Assembly (NCBI GenBank): GCA_028289455.1
Contig: JANQPN010000025.1
Span: 1-64,000 of the forward strand
DNA: 64,000 bases
Direction: 5' to 3'
Source of the DNA: Wenzhouxiangellaceae bacterium
GTDB taxonomy: Bacteria > Pseudomonadota > Gammaproteobacteria > Xanthomonadales > Wenzhouxiangellaceae
The position numbers and the translations under genes are program-made. Shown here piece by piece: positions 28,692 through 37,338 of the stretch (the stretch's first letter is position 1; every line of letters starts with the position of its first letter). Under the pieces are notes generated by a model, which was not told the origin of the DNA, searched no databases, and saw nothing but the letters and a program-made list of their open reading frames with translations.

Positions 28692-29872
28692 CTTCTAATA
28701 AAATCTGTTCACTCAAAACTGAAGCCTTCTCTGACATTTCTGCTTCATTTCCAAAAAGGCAACCATTTGAAAAAAATACCCCTGAGCATCTTGATTTATT
28801 CATTATGGCAAAAGGATTTGAAGAACGCATACTTAAAATACCGGCCGAGCTGATTGAAAGAAGCATAATTAGTAGTTCAACCAAAATTTTAATCGGCAAT
28901 TATAAGACGAACGTTGACGATAACAATAAGCGGTTCTCGCAGCTCTCGGAGCTAACTAGTGATTTTCAATTTAATGAGTTTGACGCAGAAAACCCTGCAA
29001 TCACAAAACGCACTATATCATCAGCAATTAATGCAACCATCAATAATATTGATAAACCGGTTGTAGGAGTTGATATTAGCGGATCCTCATCAACACTCAT
29101 CTTTTCGATATTAAATACATTATTCACTGAGAAATCTGATATATATATCTGGATTTTTTATGCCGAAGCCAAAAATTATTTCCCTGATGCAGATAATAAT
29201 AACGCTCTAAAATTAGCACAAAACTGTTCTGGAGGACAAAGTAATCGTGATTATGGCGCGAGTGAAATTATGTATCATGATCATTTTAGAGGTATTCAAG
29301 GAGATAATCGTGAGAGCTTTGTCATAGGTGTACCTAGTTATAGCTTAGATAGGTTTCAACGCTGTGTCCAACACTTAGGCGATGATATTATTAATATTAC
29401 TCAAAAAGTATTTGCACTGATTCTACCCTCTACCACAGATACGCATCATGCACATCGAAGTGATGATATTTTAAATCATGTTCGGAAGTTTTTCCTAAAT
29501 GATAATGAATCAGCCCGTATCTTCAGCCCAGACCTTCATCAATGTGATGTAGAAAATTACGATAATATAACTCGAACACTAATAGAAATAGCGGATATAA
29601 ATTTTGGTAGGAATATAACCTTAATACATTTTGGCCCCAAGCTTCAAAGTGTAGGCGCATCACTAGCGCTACTTGCCAGACCAGAGATACGCCTACTTAT
29701 GAGCCGACCAACAAACTTCAATGCAACAGAATATTCTAATGGAGTTGGAAATATATGGTCTATTTTTTTTCAAAACCCAAAGAAATTAATTAAGAAACTC
29801 CAGACAATAGGACATATAAGAATTCAAAGTGATGAACGTCTTGGTTTTGATACTCTTGGTACTAAAACTTAA
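28688..29872 (+). CDS. Rossmann-like partner protein of the kinase-ATPase
   Basis: The 394-aa cytoplasmic protein starts within the stop of the kinase-ATPase gene (4-nt ATGA overlap), so the two are almost certainly made together. The central region (about 123-166) shows a strand-Asp-Ile-Ser turn (VVGVDISGSS), a helix, then a strand ending IFYAEAKNYFP. This is the arrangement of a Rossmann-like domain and similar to D-I-S...Y-x-E-A-x-x-Y-x-P segments I recall from partner proteins of ORC/CDC6-like ATPases. A second alpha/beta part follows (FVIGVPSYSLDRFQ, ITLIHFGPKLQSVGASLAL). No nuclease, TIR or protease motif is clear. The family name is unknown to me. It may be the target-recognition or effector subunit. 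Confidence 0.75.
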   Translation: MTSNKICSLKTEAFSDISASFPKRQPFEKNTPEHLDLFIMAKGFEERILKIPAELIERSIISSSTKILIGNYKTNVDDNNKRFSQLSELTSDFQFNEFDAENPAITKRTISSAINATINNIDKPVVGVDISGSSSTLIFSILNTLFTEKSDIYIWIFYAEAKNYFPDADNNNALKLAQNCSGGQSNRDYGASEIMYHDHFRGIQGDNRESFVIGVPSYSLDRFQRCVQHLGDDIINITQKVFALILPSTTDTHHAHRSDDILNHVRKFFLNDNESARIFSPDLHQCDVENYDNITRTLIEIADINFGRNITLIHFGPKLQSVGASLALLARPEIRLLMSRPTNFNATEYSNGVGNIWSIFFQNPKKLIKKLQTIGHIRIQSDERLGFDTLGTKT

Positions 29873-31083
29873 TTATCCTCTAGTTCACACATTTCCTTAA
29901 GCGCATTCTCTATTGCATCATAGCCAGACTGATATCGCCAACCATCTATCCTTTTAGATCGGGGAATTGCCCATCTATTAAGCCAATATCGACTCCATGT
30001 CTCATCTCTTAAAGCCCACGCTTGTGGAGTATCATCATTACAACAAATATTCTCAAAGTTTTTTACTAGCCTAAAAAGAAAAACTTCTCTTTTAACACCA
30101 TGTTGTAACGACGCACGTGAGACCCCAAGCTTCGAAATAGCTCTAGAAATATTCTGCCATCTAACTTTTGGACCATGACCAAACCCACCTCCAACAAATA
30201 AATCATTTCCCCTAAGCCATTTTACTATGTCTGGGTAGACCCCTTCTAAGTGCAATAAACCAAAACCTTTTGTATACCCAATCGGTTCCGCCAATATCCG
30301 GCTTTTAAATCTCAAGCGATTATAAATTGAGCTTCTTCCAAACGCACTTGTCGTTGTAATTCCAATTAATGGCTGAGAGCATAGTTGCTTCTTCATTAAG
30401 GATTTTTTACCAGCATATTTTCTCCAGTATGCTTGGCGAATCTTATCAGTTGATACCATGCCTGCAACCAACTTTCCGCCTAGCAAGGAAGAATAAGGTG
30501 GAATGGCGCCAATTGTATAAGCATCCATAGTTGCATTCACAAATTTTAACTTTTGAGATTTATCACAGCCAATTAATTTATCTCTGCAAGCCAAATCAGC
30601 TGGAGGCGACTGAAGCCCAATTATTCCAATAACAGCTTTATGATATTGATCATAAACTATAAAGCGTAACCTCCTGCCATAGCCTTTTGAATATGGCATA
30701 GACCAATATGTCCGGCATAATTTGAATAGTATTTCTTCTTTACTACGTGGTTTTACCTCAATTAATATTGGGGATATTTTTTCCGGAATGATTTCAGATC
30801 CCGATAAAAAATTAGAGCGAAACTTTGGGAGCATACTCAGCATGCTACTTGGATTTATTTCTGCAAATTGCATCTTAGCTTCGATATGAACTTCACGAAT
30901 GATATCCTTATCTCCATTCAAGATAGCATTTTTCACTCGTGCAGTTGCATCAATTATCAATTGACGCAAATTCTCATCACCAGGAATATCGCCCAAATGC
31001 TCTTTATCTAAAACTTGACTGGGTATCTGCATAACACCAATACTTGCCATCAAATATAGTTTTAAAGATGTATTTGGCCACAC
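29869..31083 (-). CDS. DruA-like DUF4338 protein
   Basis: The 404-aa ORF (GTG 31083; ATGs at 31050 and 31032 are alternatives, none with a good ribosome site) contains hallmarks I associate with DUF4338. This is the domain of DruA from the Druantia anti-phage system: IGAIPPYSSLLGGKLVAGM (191-209) and TTTSAFGRSSIYNRLRF (243-259), followed by GYTKGFG. An N-terminal helical segment of about 100 residues precedes it. The biochemical activity of DruA is not established to my knowledge. No DruB-DruE-like genes, in particular no large DruE-type helicase, are present nearby. The stop codon overlaps that of the Rossmann-like gene by 3 nt on the opposite strand, and composition is equally AT-rich, so it belongs to the same island. 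Confidence 0.82.
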   Translation of the reverse strand: MWPNTSLKLYLMASIGVMQIPSQVLDKEHLGDIPGDENLRQLIIDATARVKNAILNGDKDIIREVHIEAKMQFAEINPSSMLSMLPKFRSNFLSGSEIIPEKISPILIEVKPRSKEEILFKLCRTYWSMPYSKGYGRRLRFIVYDQYHKAVIGIIGLQSPPADLACRDKLIGCDKSQKLKFVNATMDAYTIGAIPPYSSLLGGKLVAGMVSTDKIRQAYWRKYAGKKSLMKKQLCSQPLIGITTTSAFGRSSIYNRLRFKSRILAEPIGYTKGFGLLHLEGVYPDIVKWLRGNDLFVGGGFGHGPKVRWQNISRAISKLGVSRASLQHGVKREVFLFRLVKNFENICCNDDTPQAWALRDETWSRYWLNRWAIPRSKRIDGWRYQSGYDAIENALKEMCELEDN

Positions 31084-31262
31084 ACGGTCTTGAATGTCAA
31101 CAAAAAGCCTTGAAGACTCTGTTTCTAGTAGGCTTCAGGTTACCTATACGATTTGTGATCGAATCCCAAAACTTTAGGACACCCACCCCATTCCCCGCTA
31201 TGATTAATGAGTGACCCATGCCATCTCTATGAAAACACCCGCATAGCCCATATTGGTTAACT

Positions 31263-32321
31263 ATGACTTTACTCATCATCTACCTGCTGATTGCCTTACT
31301 GGTCTCCTTTTTCTGCTCCATTGCCGAAGCGGTGCTGTTGTCGGTAAGGCCGGCATTTGTGAACGCCCGTCTGAAGCAGAATGCCCGGGGTGCGCATTCG
31401 CTGGAGCAGTTGATCAATAATCTGGACCGGCCGCTGGCGGCTATTTTGACTCTGAACACTGTGGCGCACACGGTTGGTGCCGTAGGTGTGGGCGCGCAGG
31501 CAACCCTGGTGTTCGGTAATGAGTACGTGGGTCTCAGCTCGGCCCTGCTGACGTTGTTAATTCTGGTGTTTTCCGAAATCATTCCCAAAACCCTGGGTGC
31601 CGCTTACTGGCCGGTACTGGCCGGCTGGCTGGGGCCGGTTATTGCCTGGCTGACCTGGCTGTTATCGCCGTTTGTGTGGCTATCACAAAAACTGACCCAA
31701 TTAATCGCCCGCGATGGCTCCAGTGCCTTCAATTTCAGCCGCGATGAGTTTGAAGCCATGGCCGAGATTGGTGCCGAAGAAGGTCACATTGACGCCCAGG
31801 AACTGGAGATCGTTTCCAACCTGATGCGCCTGCGCCTGCTGACGGTAAGCGACATCATGACGCCGCGAACGGTAATGTTTCTGGCCGCTGCGGATATGCG
31901 CGTGGATGAATATTTCAGTGAGAATGCCAAAAAGCCTTTTTCACGCATTCCGGTGTACGAAGATCACCGCGATGACATTACCGGTTATGTGCTCAGGAAC
32001 GATCTGTTTGCGGCACAGGCCAAAGACCAGTTTGACCGCCGCCTGAGCGAATTTAAACGCACCTGTCTGGCCGTTCCGGAACAGCTTTCGGCGTCCGATC
32101 TGTTCGAACAACTGCTGCGCGAACGCACGCATATCGCCTTCGTGGTGGATGAATACGGCTCGGTGCAGGGCCTGGTGACACAGGAAGATGTCATGGAGAC
32201 ACTGTTCGGGCTGGAAATTACCGACGAATCCGACACCGTTGAGGACATGCGGGCATTGGCACGCAAACGCTGGCGCGAGCGCATGCAGACATTCGGCGTG
32301 AGCCCCGACAACCTGAAATAA
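31263..32321 (+). CDS. CNNM/DUF21-CBS membrane protein (HlyC/CorC relative)
   Basis: The 352-aa protein has three or four membrane helices in the N-terminal DUF21/CNNM domain (YLLIALLVSFFCSIAEAVLL, then TLNTVAHTVGAVGVGAQATL). A CBS pair follows (VSDIMTPRTVMFLAA at ~196; THIAFVVDEYGSVQGLVTQEDVMETLFG at ~290). Members are linked to Mg2+ or Co2+ efflux. The usual C-terminal CorC/HlyC domain is absent; the protein ends ~25 residues after the CBS pair, so it is a short form. Composition returns to the host norm here, marking the right edge of the AT-rich island. Confidence 0.9.
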   Translation: MTLLIIYLLIALLVSFFCSIAEAVLLSVRPAFVNARLKQNARGAHSLEQLINNLDRPLAAILTLNTVAHTVGAVGVGAQATLVFGNEYVGLSSALLTLLILVFSEIIPKTLGAAYWPVLAGWLGPVIAWLTWLLSPFVWLSQKLTQLIARDGSSAFNFSRDEFEAMAEIGAEEGHIDAQELEIVSNLMRLRLLTVSDIMTPRTVMFLAAADMRVDEYFSENAKKPFSRIPVYEDHRDDITGYVLRNDLFAAQAKDQFDRRLSEFKRTCLAVPEQLSASDLFEQLLRERTHIAFVVDEYGSVQGLVTQEDVMETLFGLEITDESDTVEDMRALARKRWRERMQTFGVSPDNLK

Positions 32322-32340
32322 CCGAAGTCTGCCTGCTCAG

Positions 32341-32412
32341 GCGTCCATCAGACAGAGTATCAGGACGCCCAAATTCCCACATTATGAAAAATGTGGCTGT
32401 CCTGTCTTTTTT
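32341..32412 (+). terminator. Double stem-loop then T-run after CNNM gene
   Basis: Hairpin 1 is GCGTCC...GGACGC (32341-32368). Hairpin 2 is CCACATT-ATGAAA-AATGTGG (32377-32396). Six Ts follow at 32407-32412, 10 nt after the second stem. The spacing is longer than in a canonical intrinsic terminator. Confidence 0.4.
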
Positions 32413-32577
32413 GAGAGCTGTCTGAAATACAACCGGAACAGTATTTTCCGGCGAGATCCCTATTAATTTTCAACGTTTTGGCCCCTTTTGAGGCGCCATT
32501 GCGCATACATCAGTATCCAGGTTAATCACAGCATTAACACACGGCTGTAAAGCAATAATTATTTTATTGGAGAGCTG

Positions 32578-34275
32578 ATGATGAACAGAGCATTACAAGC
32601 ACTGATTAAGTTTGGTTTTCTGCTACTTAATTGGCATGCACTTCCCGGCATAGCCGAAACGCGTGGTGATAACTTTAGAATAGGACTGAACGGCAACGCA
32701 TGCCAGTTTGAAACCATTGCTGCTGCAGTATCTGCGGCACAAAATGGCGATGTGCTATTTATCGAAGCTGGTACTTACAATGAGCGTATTGGGGAAATTT
32801 TCGGCAAGGGCCTGACCTTACAATCTGCACAGCCAGGCAGTAACTGTTCCCTGGCGGAACCGTTTCCAGGTCAGCGTGTTGTGGTTGATGGCACCGGGGT
32901 TACTGGATTTGTCGGATTAGGCGGCATTTTGGATATTCGAGATTCTACTACCAATATAAGGCAGATCGATTTCACCAACGGCAGTACCGGGCACGGCGGT
33001 CTGGTATTTGTTCAGCCTGGTAGCACCTTGTTTGCTTCTGGAAGTACTTTCAGTAATGGCATTGCCGATGCAGACTTAACGCTTACCGGCGGCCCCGCCG
33101 GTACCGATGACCCGGGCGGTGGTTGTATCTTTGCCAATGGGGCAACGGTGATTCTGCTGGTAGCAAACTTCACCAATTGCCGGGTTATAGGCCCTGGTGG
33201 CAGTTCAGCAACGGGTGATGGAGGCGCAATCCATGCACGCAACAGCAGTAGCGTCCAGGTGGGTTTCTTTTCCAGGTTTGATGCAAATACAGCGCGCAAT
33301 GGAGGCGCGGTTTTTGCAGAGAATTCCTCGATTACCATTGATTCAAGCTTATTCGACATCACCAGCGATGATGCAGCTGCTGTGATTACATTTGAAAACA
33401 ATCAGGCAGAAAATGGCGGTGCCATATCAGCTGAAGGGGAAGCAACCAATGTGCTGCTGAACCAGCTGGTATTCACTATCAATTCAGCCGACAGTTTAGG
33501 TGGTGCGGTTCGCTTGAGAACCGGCGCCAGCGCTGAGATTATCGATAACAGTTTTACCACCAATAATGCTTTTTCCGGTGGCGGCGTTGCTATTGAAGCC
33601 AATGCCAGCGCTAACATTCAATCATCACAACAATGCCGTGCTTTTGAGTTTGCCGACCCTAACCGCTATTGCTCACAGTTTGTCGGCAACCAGGCAGTTT
33701 TTGCATCGGCGCTGGATTTTAGCTTTGGCAATAGTTCAAGCATCGTGAATACCGGTTTTTTTGAAAACTCGGGCATCAGCACAATACAGGCTTTTGATGA
33801 TGTCGCAGGTACTGGCGGCGGCCTGAGTCTGGGTATTATCAATGCTTGGTTTGCAGCCAACCAGGGCGATGGTTTGCTGCTAAATCAGGCTGCAGCGGCA
33901 GATGTTCTCCATGCTACTTTTGATGCCAATACCGGCGTTGCAATCGTTGCCAACGATGACACTGACCTGAGGGTTTTCAATAGCATCATGGCGGTTAATC
34001 AGGCAGGCGTGGTATTTAATTCAACCGGCTTGCTGGATTTTTTCTGTAACCTTGATCAATCCGGTATTGTCGGACCTGACACCAATCCACAATTGATTGA
34101 AACGGTTGATGGTTTCAGCCATTTGTCAGCAACTTCACCGGCAATAGACGCCTGCTCGCAAGTGATTAATTCATCTATTGTCACTGACCTGGATGGTTTT
34201 CCGCGGCTGATTGGAACGGCTTTTGATATGGGTGCGTTTGAGTTTGGCACGGTGTTTTTAAGCGGGTTTGAATAG
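32578..34275 (+). CDS. Secreted beta-helix (choice-of-anchor Q type) protein with GFE tail
   Basis: The 565-aa protein starts with two Met codons (MMNRALQALIKFGFLLLNWH) after a GGAG ribosome site and has a signal peptide ending near GIAET. The body has repeated N-G-G-A-(V/I)-x-A-x-(N/G) turns typical of the parallel beta-helix of polymorphic outer-membrane-like proteins. The end (SPAIDACS ... TDLDGFPRLIGTAFDMGAFE) matches the choice-of-anchor Q pattern. The final residues are VFLSGFE, a variant of the tail seen in two other secreted proteins here. It is probably a surface protein; no catalytic residues are evident. Confidence 0.82.
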   Translation: MMNRALQALIKFGFLLLNWHALPGIAETRGDNFRIGLNGNACQFETIAAAVSAAQNGDVLFIEAGTYNERIGEIFGKGLTLQSAQPGSNCSLAEPFPGQRVVVDGTGVTGFVGLGGILDIRDSTTNIRQIDFTNGSTGHGGLVFVQPGSTLFASGSTFSNGIADADLTLTGGPAGTDDPGGGCIFANGATVILLVANFTNCRVIGPGGSSATGDGGAIHARNSSSVQVGFFSRFDANTARNGGAVFAENSSITIDSSLFDITSDDAAAVITFENNQAENGGAISAEGEATNVLLNQLVFTINSADSLGGAVRLRTGASAEIIDNSFTTNNAFSGGGVAIEANASANIQSSQQCRAFEFADPNRYCSQFVGNQAVFASALDFSFGNSSSIVNTGFFENSGISTIQAFDDVAGTGGGLSLGIINAWFAANQGDGLLLNQAAAADVLHATFDANTGVAIVANDDTDLRVFNSIMAVNQAGVVFNSTGLLDFFCNLDQSGIVGPDTNPQLIETVDGFSHLSATSPAIDACSQVINSSIVTDLDGFPRLIGTAFDMGAFEFGTVFLSGFE

Positions 34276-34277
34276 AA

Positions 34278-34301
34278 CCAGGCGCCTCGAAAGGCACCTG
34301 G
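34278..34301. terminator. Stem-loop between convergent genes
   Basis: CCAGGCGCCT, a CGAA loop and AGGCACCTGG pair with a single C-A mismatch (a G-U pair in the minus-strand transcript). The structure fills the 36-nt gap between two convergent genes. There is no T-run. Confidence 0.5.
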
Positions 34302-34311
34302 CCAGCAACTA

Positions 34312-36057
34312 TTACTCGTAGTCCGATGCCGTAACATACGGCACCGCCGCACGCTGGGTATCTTCCGGATTCACGCGCCCCTGGTTATAAGGTTTCGGCC
34401 AGATGCCTCTTTTCCATGCCCACACAAAACCAAGATCTGAAGCACCATAGTGACAACCGATACAGCTGGTCTGTTCTGGCACCGGTGAATTCTGGAAGTA
34501 GGTTTCCAGAATCGGGTTCAAGGCACCAACCTGCGGAATCGGCAGCCCGGCATAGCGCGGGAATGCATTCGACTCGGCCAGATTGTTACGGTTGATAATC
34601 GCCTGCAGTGCGGGTGGCATATCATCCGTCACTTGTCCGGACATGCCGCGCATCTGGAAAAACGGTCGGGCATAGAACACACCGGGATCGGTGGGCCAGT
34701 TGGTCACTTCAAGCTGGTAGTGTTCCCACACTGTACCTTTCAGCAATTCCTGAAACTGTGCATTCATTGCCTGGGTTGAATAGCCCTTGCCGTTGTCCTG
34801 CGGTAACGGCACAGGCGTATCGGGAATTTTCCACACACGGCTTACTTCAACCGGCACGCGGTCCTCAATATCAGGAAAATCATTGCCCGGCTGATAGTTA
34901 TACCCGTCTGGATAGAACACCTTGCCATTGCTGTTAAACGACGCGCGGCGGCCATCCGGCAGCGTTTTCATTCCCGGCGGCGGCAGGTTGTCGACATGAC
35001 TGAATGTAGACCACAGCCCCTGCGGAAACTGAGTGGTGCGCACCACCACGTGCAGCCCAACCAGACCAACGATGGCGTGTTCGGGTTCGGCATCCGGATT
35101 GGACGGATCTTTGACCAGCGCCATGGTGGTGTAATAACGCGACAGGTCATCCTGTTGATCCCAAGGCTGTGACGGGTCGGTGATCATCACACGCCACGCG
35201 GTCTTAATGGTGATCGAGTTGCCATGCACCCGTTGTGTGGCGATGGTCTGGGTCTGAGGCTGCAGCATCAGCACCACCGGATCTTCAGATTTGGACTGTG
35301 CCTCGGTGGCCATTACCGGCGGAATCGGCACCGCTGAAGGCGATTTAGGAAAATTGCCCTTCCAGAAATAACCGTTATCGCGGATGTAAGCGTAAAACAC
35401 CCGGTTCATCGCAACCGTGTAGCGGACATAGCGGCGGTTCTGGTCAATCAATGGACCTGAAAAGGCTTCATCGAAGGTATCACCATCGATATGGCCGGTC
35501 TTGGAAACACCCTCCAGTTCCAGCGGCAAAGTATAGGCATCGGCGAACCACTCGACCGGTTCCGGCGGCATCGAAAGGGCCTGGCCATCGGCAGGACTGG
35601 TAAACAGATCATCATCGGTGCGCAGGGTTTCAAATACGGCGACCCAATTGCCCGGTTCATACTCTTGAGAGGCATAAATGTCCCTGAAACCCGATTCACC
35701 CAGGTCGCCATATGCCTTTCCGCGGGTGTAATCGTTAACACGACGCTCTGCCGGCCAGATCAGCCCGATAAAGGTCTGCCAGGCGTTGTAGTCAAAAAAC
35801 GGGCGATCCTCGATATCGGTCATGACATCCCGGGAGTGCGGCCTGACATGCATCGGTATGTCGGGTGTCAATGTCGGCACCAGATGTTCGTACGGATGCT
35901 CAACCCGCTCGGAATGGGCAGGTTCGTTGTCGGCGTAGTTGATCAGCGGCGTTCCGGACTCCCCGATGGTGCCCGCATAATCCGCCGCATACAGTACCGT
36001 ACCGGCCAGCAGCGCGATCAGACCTGCAGTTAACCGCAAGCAATGTTTATCAAGCAT
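34312..36057 (-). CDS. Periplasmic mono-haem cytochrome-like protein
   Basis: The 581-aa protein has a signal peptide (LRLTAGLIALLAGTVLYAA) and a good GGGGA ribosome site. One CxxCH haem site occurs near the C-terminus (TSCIGCHYG, about residue 540). The N-terminal part contains FFDYNAWQTFIGLIWPAERR. That W-Q-x-F-x-x-L-x-W-P signature is one I have seen in uncharacterised cytochrome c-like proteins of Gammaproteobacteria and Myxobacteria. The large middle region has Trp/Tyr-rich beta segments (WSTFSHVDN, ARPFFQMRG). Redox function is likely; substrate unknown. It is transcribed alone. Confidence 0.75.
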   Translation of the reverse strand: MLDKHCLRLTAGLIALLAGTVLYAADYAGTIGESGTPLINYADNEPAHSERVEHPYEHLVPTLTPDIPMHVRPHSRDVMTDIEDRPFFDYNAWQTFIGLIWPAERRVNDYTRGKAYGDLGESGFRDIYASQEYEPGNWVAVFETLRTDDDLFTSPADGQALSMPPEPVEWFADAYTLPLELEGVSKTGHIDGDTFDEAFSGPLIDQNRRYVRYTVAMNRVFYAYIRDNGYFWKGNFPKSPSAVPIPPVMATEAQSKSEDPVVLMLQPQTQTIATQRVHGNSITIKTAWRVMITDPSQPWDQQDDLSRYYTTMALVKDPSNPDAEPEHAIVGLVGLHVVVRTTQFPQGLWSTFSHVDNLPPPGMKTLPDGRRASFNSNGKVFYPDGYNYQPGNDFPDIEDRVPVEVSRVWKIPDTPVPLPQDNGKGYSTQAMNAQFQELLKGTVWEHYQLEVTNWPTDPGVFYARPFFQMRGMSGQVTDDMPPALQAIINRNNLAESNAFPRYAGLPIPQVGALNPILETYFQNSPVPEQTSCIGCHYGASDLGFVWAWKRGIWPKPYNQGRVNPEDTQRAAVPYVTASDYE

Positions 36058-36182
36058 GATGAATTCCCCCTGTAGAAAGTTTTCGGGTGCTATTACCAGC
36101 CCCCACGCCGCATCATAATAGCCTAACTACGTAACAGGCGCTGGAAGCCCATACTTAAATGATTGATAACGTTACCCACTCA

Positions 36183-36719
36183 CTAATCAGAAGATAGCGT
36201 TTCACGACTTAATTTTTCTTTCAGCATCAAGCGGGTAACCTTGCTTGTCCGAAACTTTATTCGAAGATACTGGCCCTCAACCCACGTACCAAATTCACAG
36301 GTATAAAATCCGTCATCAACTCGCTGGAGCTCCATTTTGTGAATCTCCGCCATTTGAAATGCTTGCTGGCACTTTGCCTGCGAGATTTCCTTTACCTCCT
36401 GGAACTCACATCGAAATACCCGATCCCAGTTCGGTCCCAGAATATCCAGAACCAAATAAGATTCACTCATCAATGTAGGCCTGAGCAATTCGACTCTTAC
36501 AATGTGCCCGTCATAGAAAGTGTCTTCCTGATTCACCAGAAAGGGCCTAGAATCCTCTTCAGTAGTCGCACCTCCTCCATCAGCCACACCAAGGACATTT
36601 CGCTGTTTTGACTCACATGCGTACGCAGGTGATCTGACAAGTGCTTCGAGTGTGATCTCCTCCGCCGACGAAAAATCGGACAAAACGGCGGTTTCATGAT
36701 TGTAGCTAGGGATACTCAT
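36183..36719 (-). CDS. Hypothetical cytoplasmic protein (178 aa)
   Basis: No signal peptide or family is recognised. The protein is mixed alpha/beta with an acidic N-terminal part (SDFSSAEEITLEAL) and a basic C-terminal end (RTSKVTRLMLKEKL). The AAGGAG sequence directly abuts the ATG at 36719, an unusual zero spacing, so the real start might be a later codon such as the TTG 12 codons in. It precedes nothing obvious on the same strand and follows another small hypothetical gene. Confidence 0.6.
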   Translation of the reverse strand: MSIPSYNHETAVLSDFSSAEEITLEALVRSPAYACESKQRNVLGVADGGGATTEEDSRPFLVNQEDTFYDGHIVRVELLRPTLMSESYLVLDILGPNWDRVFRCEFQEVKEISQAKCQQAFQMAEIHKMELQRVDDGFYTCEFGTWVEGQYLRIKFRTSKVTRLMLKEKLSRETLSSD

Positions 36720-36835
36720 CTCCTTACTTTTCAGAATCTGGTTTTCACAAAAGGACTATCAGTAGAGCCGTCATTGAAGTTGTTAACCGAATCATAGATG
36801 TCCTTACCTTTCTTCCTTGCTCAAGCGACTTCTTA

Positions 36836-37177
36836 TCAGAAGTATTCATTAATTCTTATATTTATATCAGGCTTTACAGAAAGGGAAATTTGCATATCTG
36901 CCTGGTTATTAAAAGTCAGCACTTCTGAGCCATCTTTTCTTTTTTCATACTTGGCTGACTCGCAAGACATCATATAGTATTCAAATATAGGCTCTTTTTC
37001 CGCCATGCGAAAAAGCCTGAAGCTGACATCTTCTTCGTGGGGAAATACGGTCAATTCAAGATTAATGCCTTCTTTTTCTACACGGAAAATTGAAAACGGG
37101 CCGTGATATTCGCTTTCAATTTCTTCAGGAATAACTTCCAGGTGTTCAATAAAATCAGCTTGATCCCAGTCCAGCAT
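36836..37177 (-). CDS. Hypothetical protein (113 aa)
   Basis: The ATG at 37177 has a perfect AAAGGAG ribosome site 7 nt upstream. The longer reading frame to 37264 has none, so the shorter form is called. The protein (MLDWDQADFIEHLEVIPEE) is acidic with alternating beta-strand character (SIFRVEKEGINLELTVF, VSFRLFRMAEKEPIFEYY). It resembles small immunity-type or cytosolic beta proteins but no family is recognised. It lies 116 nt upstream of the 178-aa gene on the same strand, perhaps in the same operon. Confidence 0.62.
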   Translation of the reverse strand: MLDWDQADFIEHLEVIPEEIESEYHGPFSIFRVEKEGINLELTVFPHEEDVSFRLFRMAEKEPIFEYYMMSCESAKYEKRKDGSEVLTFNNQADMQISLSVKPDINIRINEYF

Positions 37178-37338
37178 AGTGTCTCCTTTACGACCTGCAT
37201 CTATTTCCCGCTTTTGAATAGTAAAGTGCTCCGCCATCGGCACTGACGAATCTATCAGTCTCAAGAATAATGGCCAAAATAATGGGTGTCACTGCTTGGG
37301 TTTTTTGCATAGCCCGATGCCTTGCGTAGACTGTAATC

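Noticed and set aside
31040..31100. Possible TTGACA promoter just inside the DruA-like ORF start
   Set aside because: No acceptable -10 hexamer lies at 16-18 nt spacing; kept only as a reason to doubt the GTG start.
31140..31180. A tRNA T-arm-like GATCGAATCCC at the right edge of the island, suggesting an att site
   Set aside because: No cloverleaf could be built around it and no matching direct repeat was found at the left edge.
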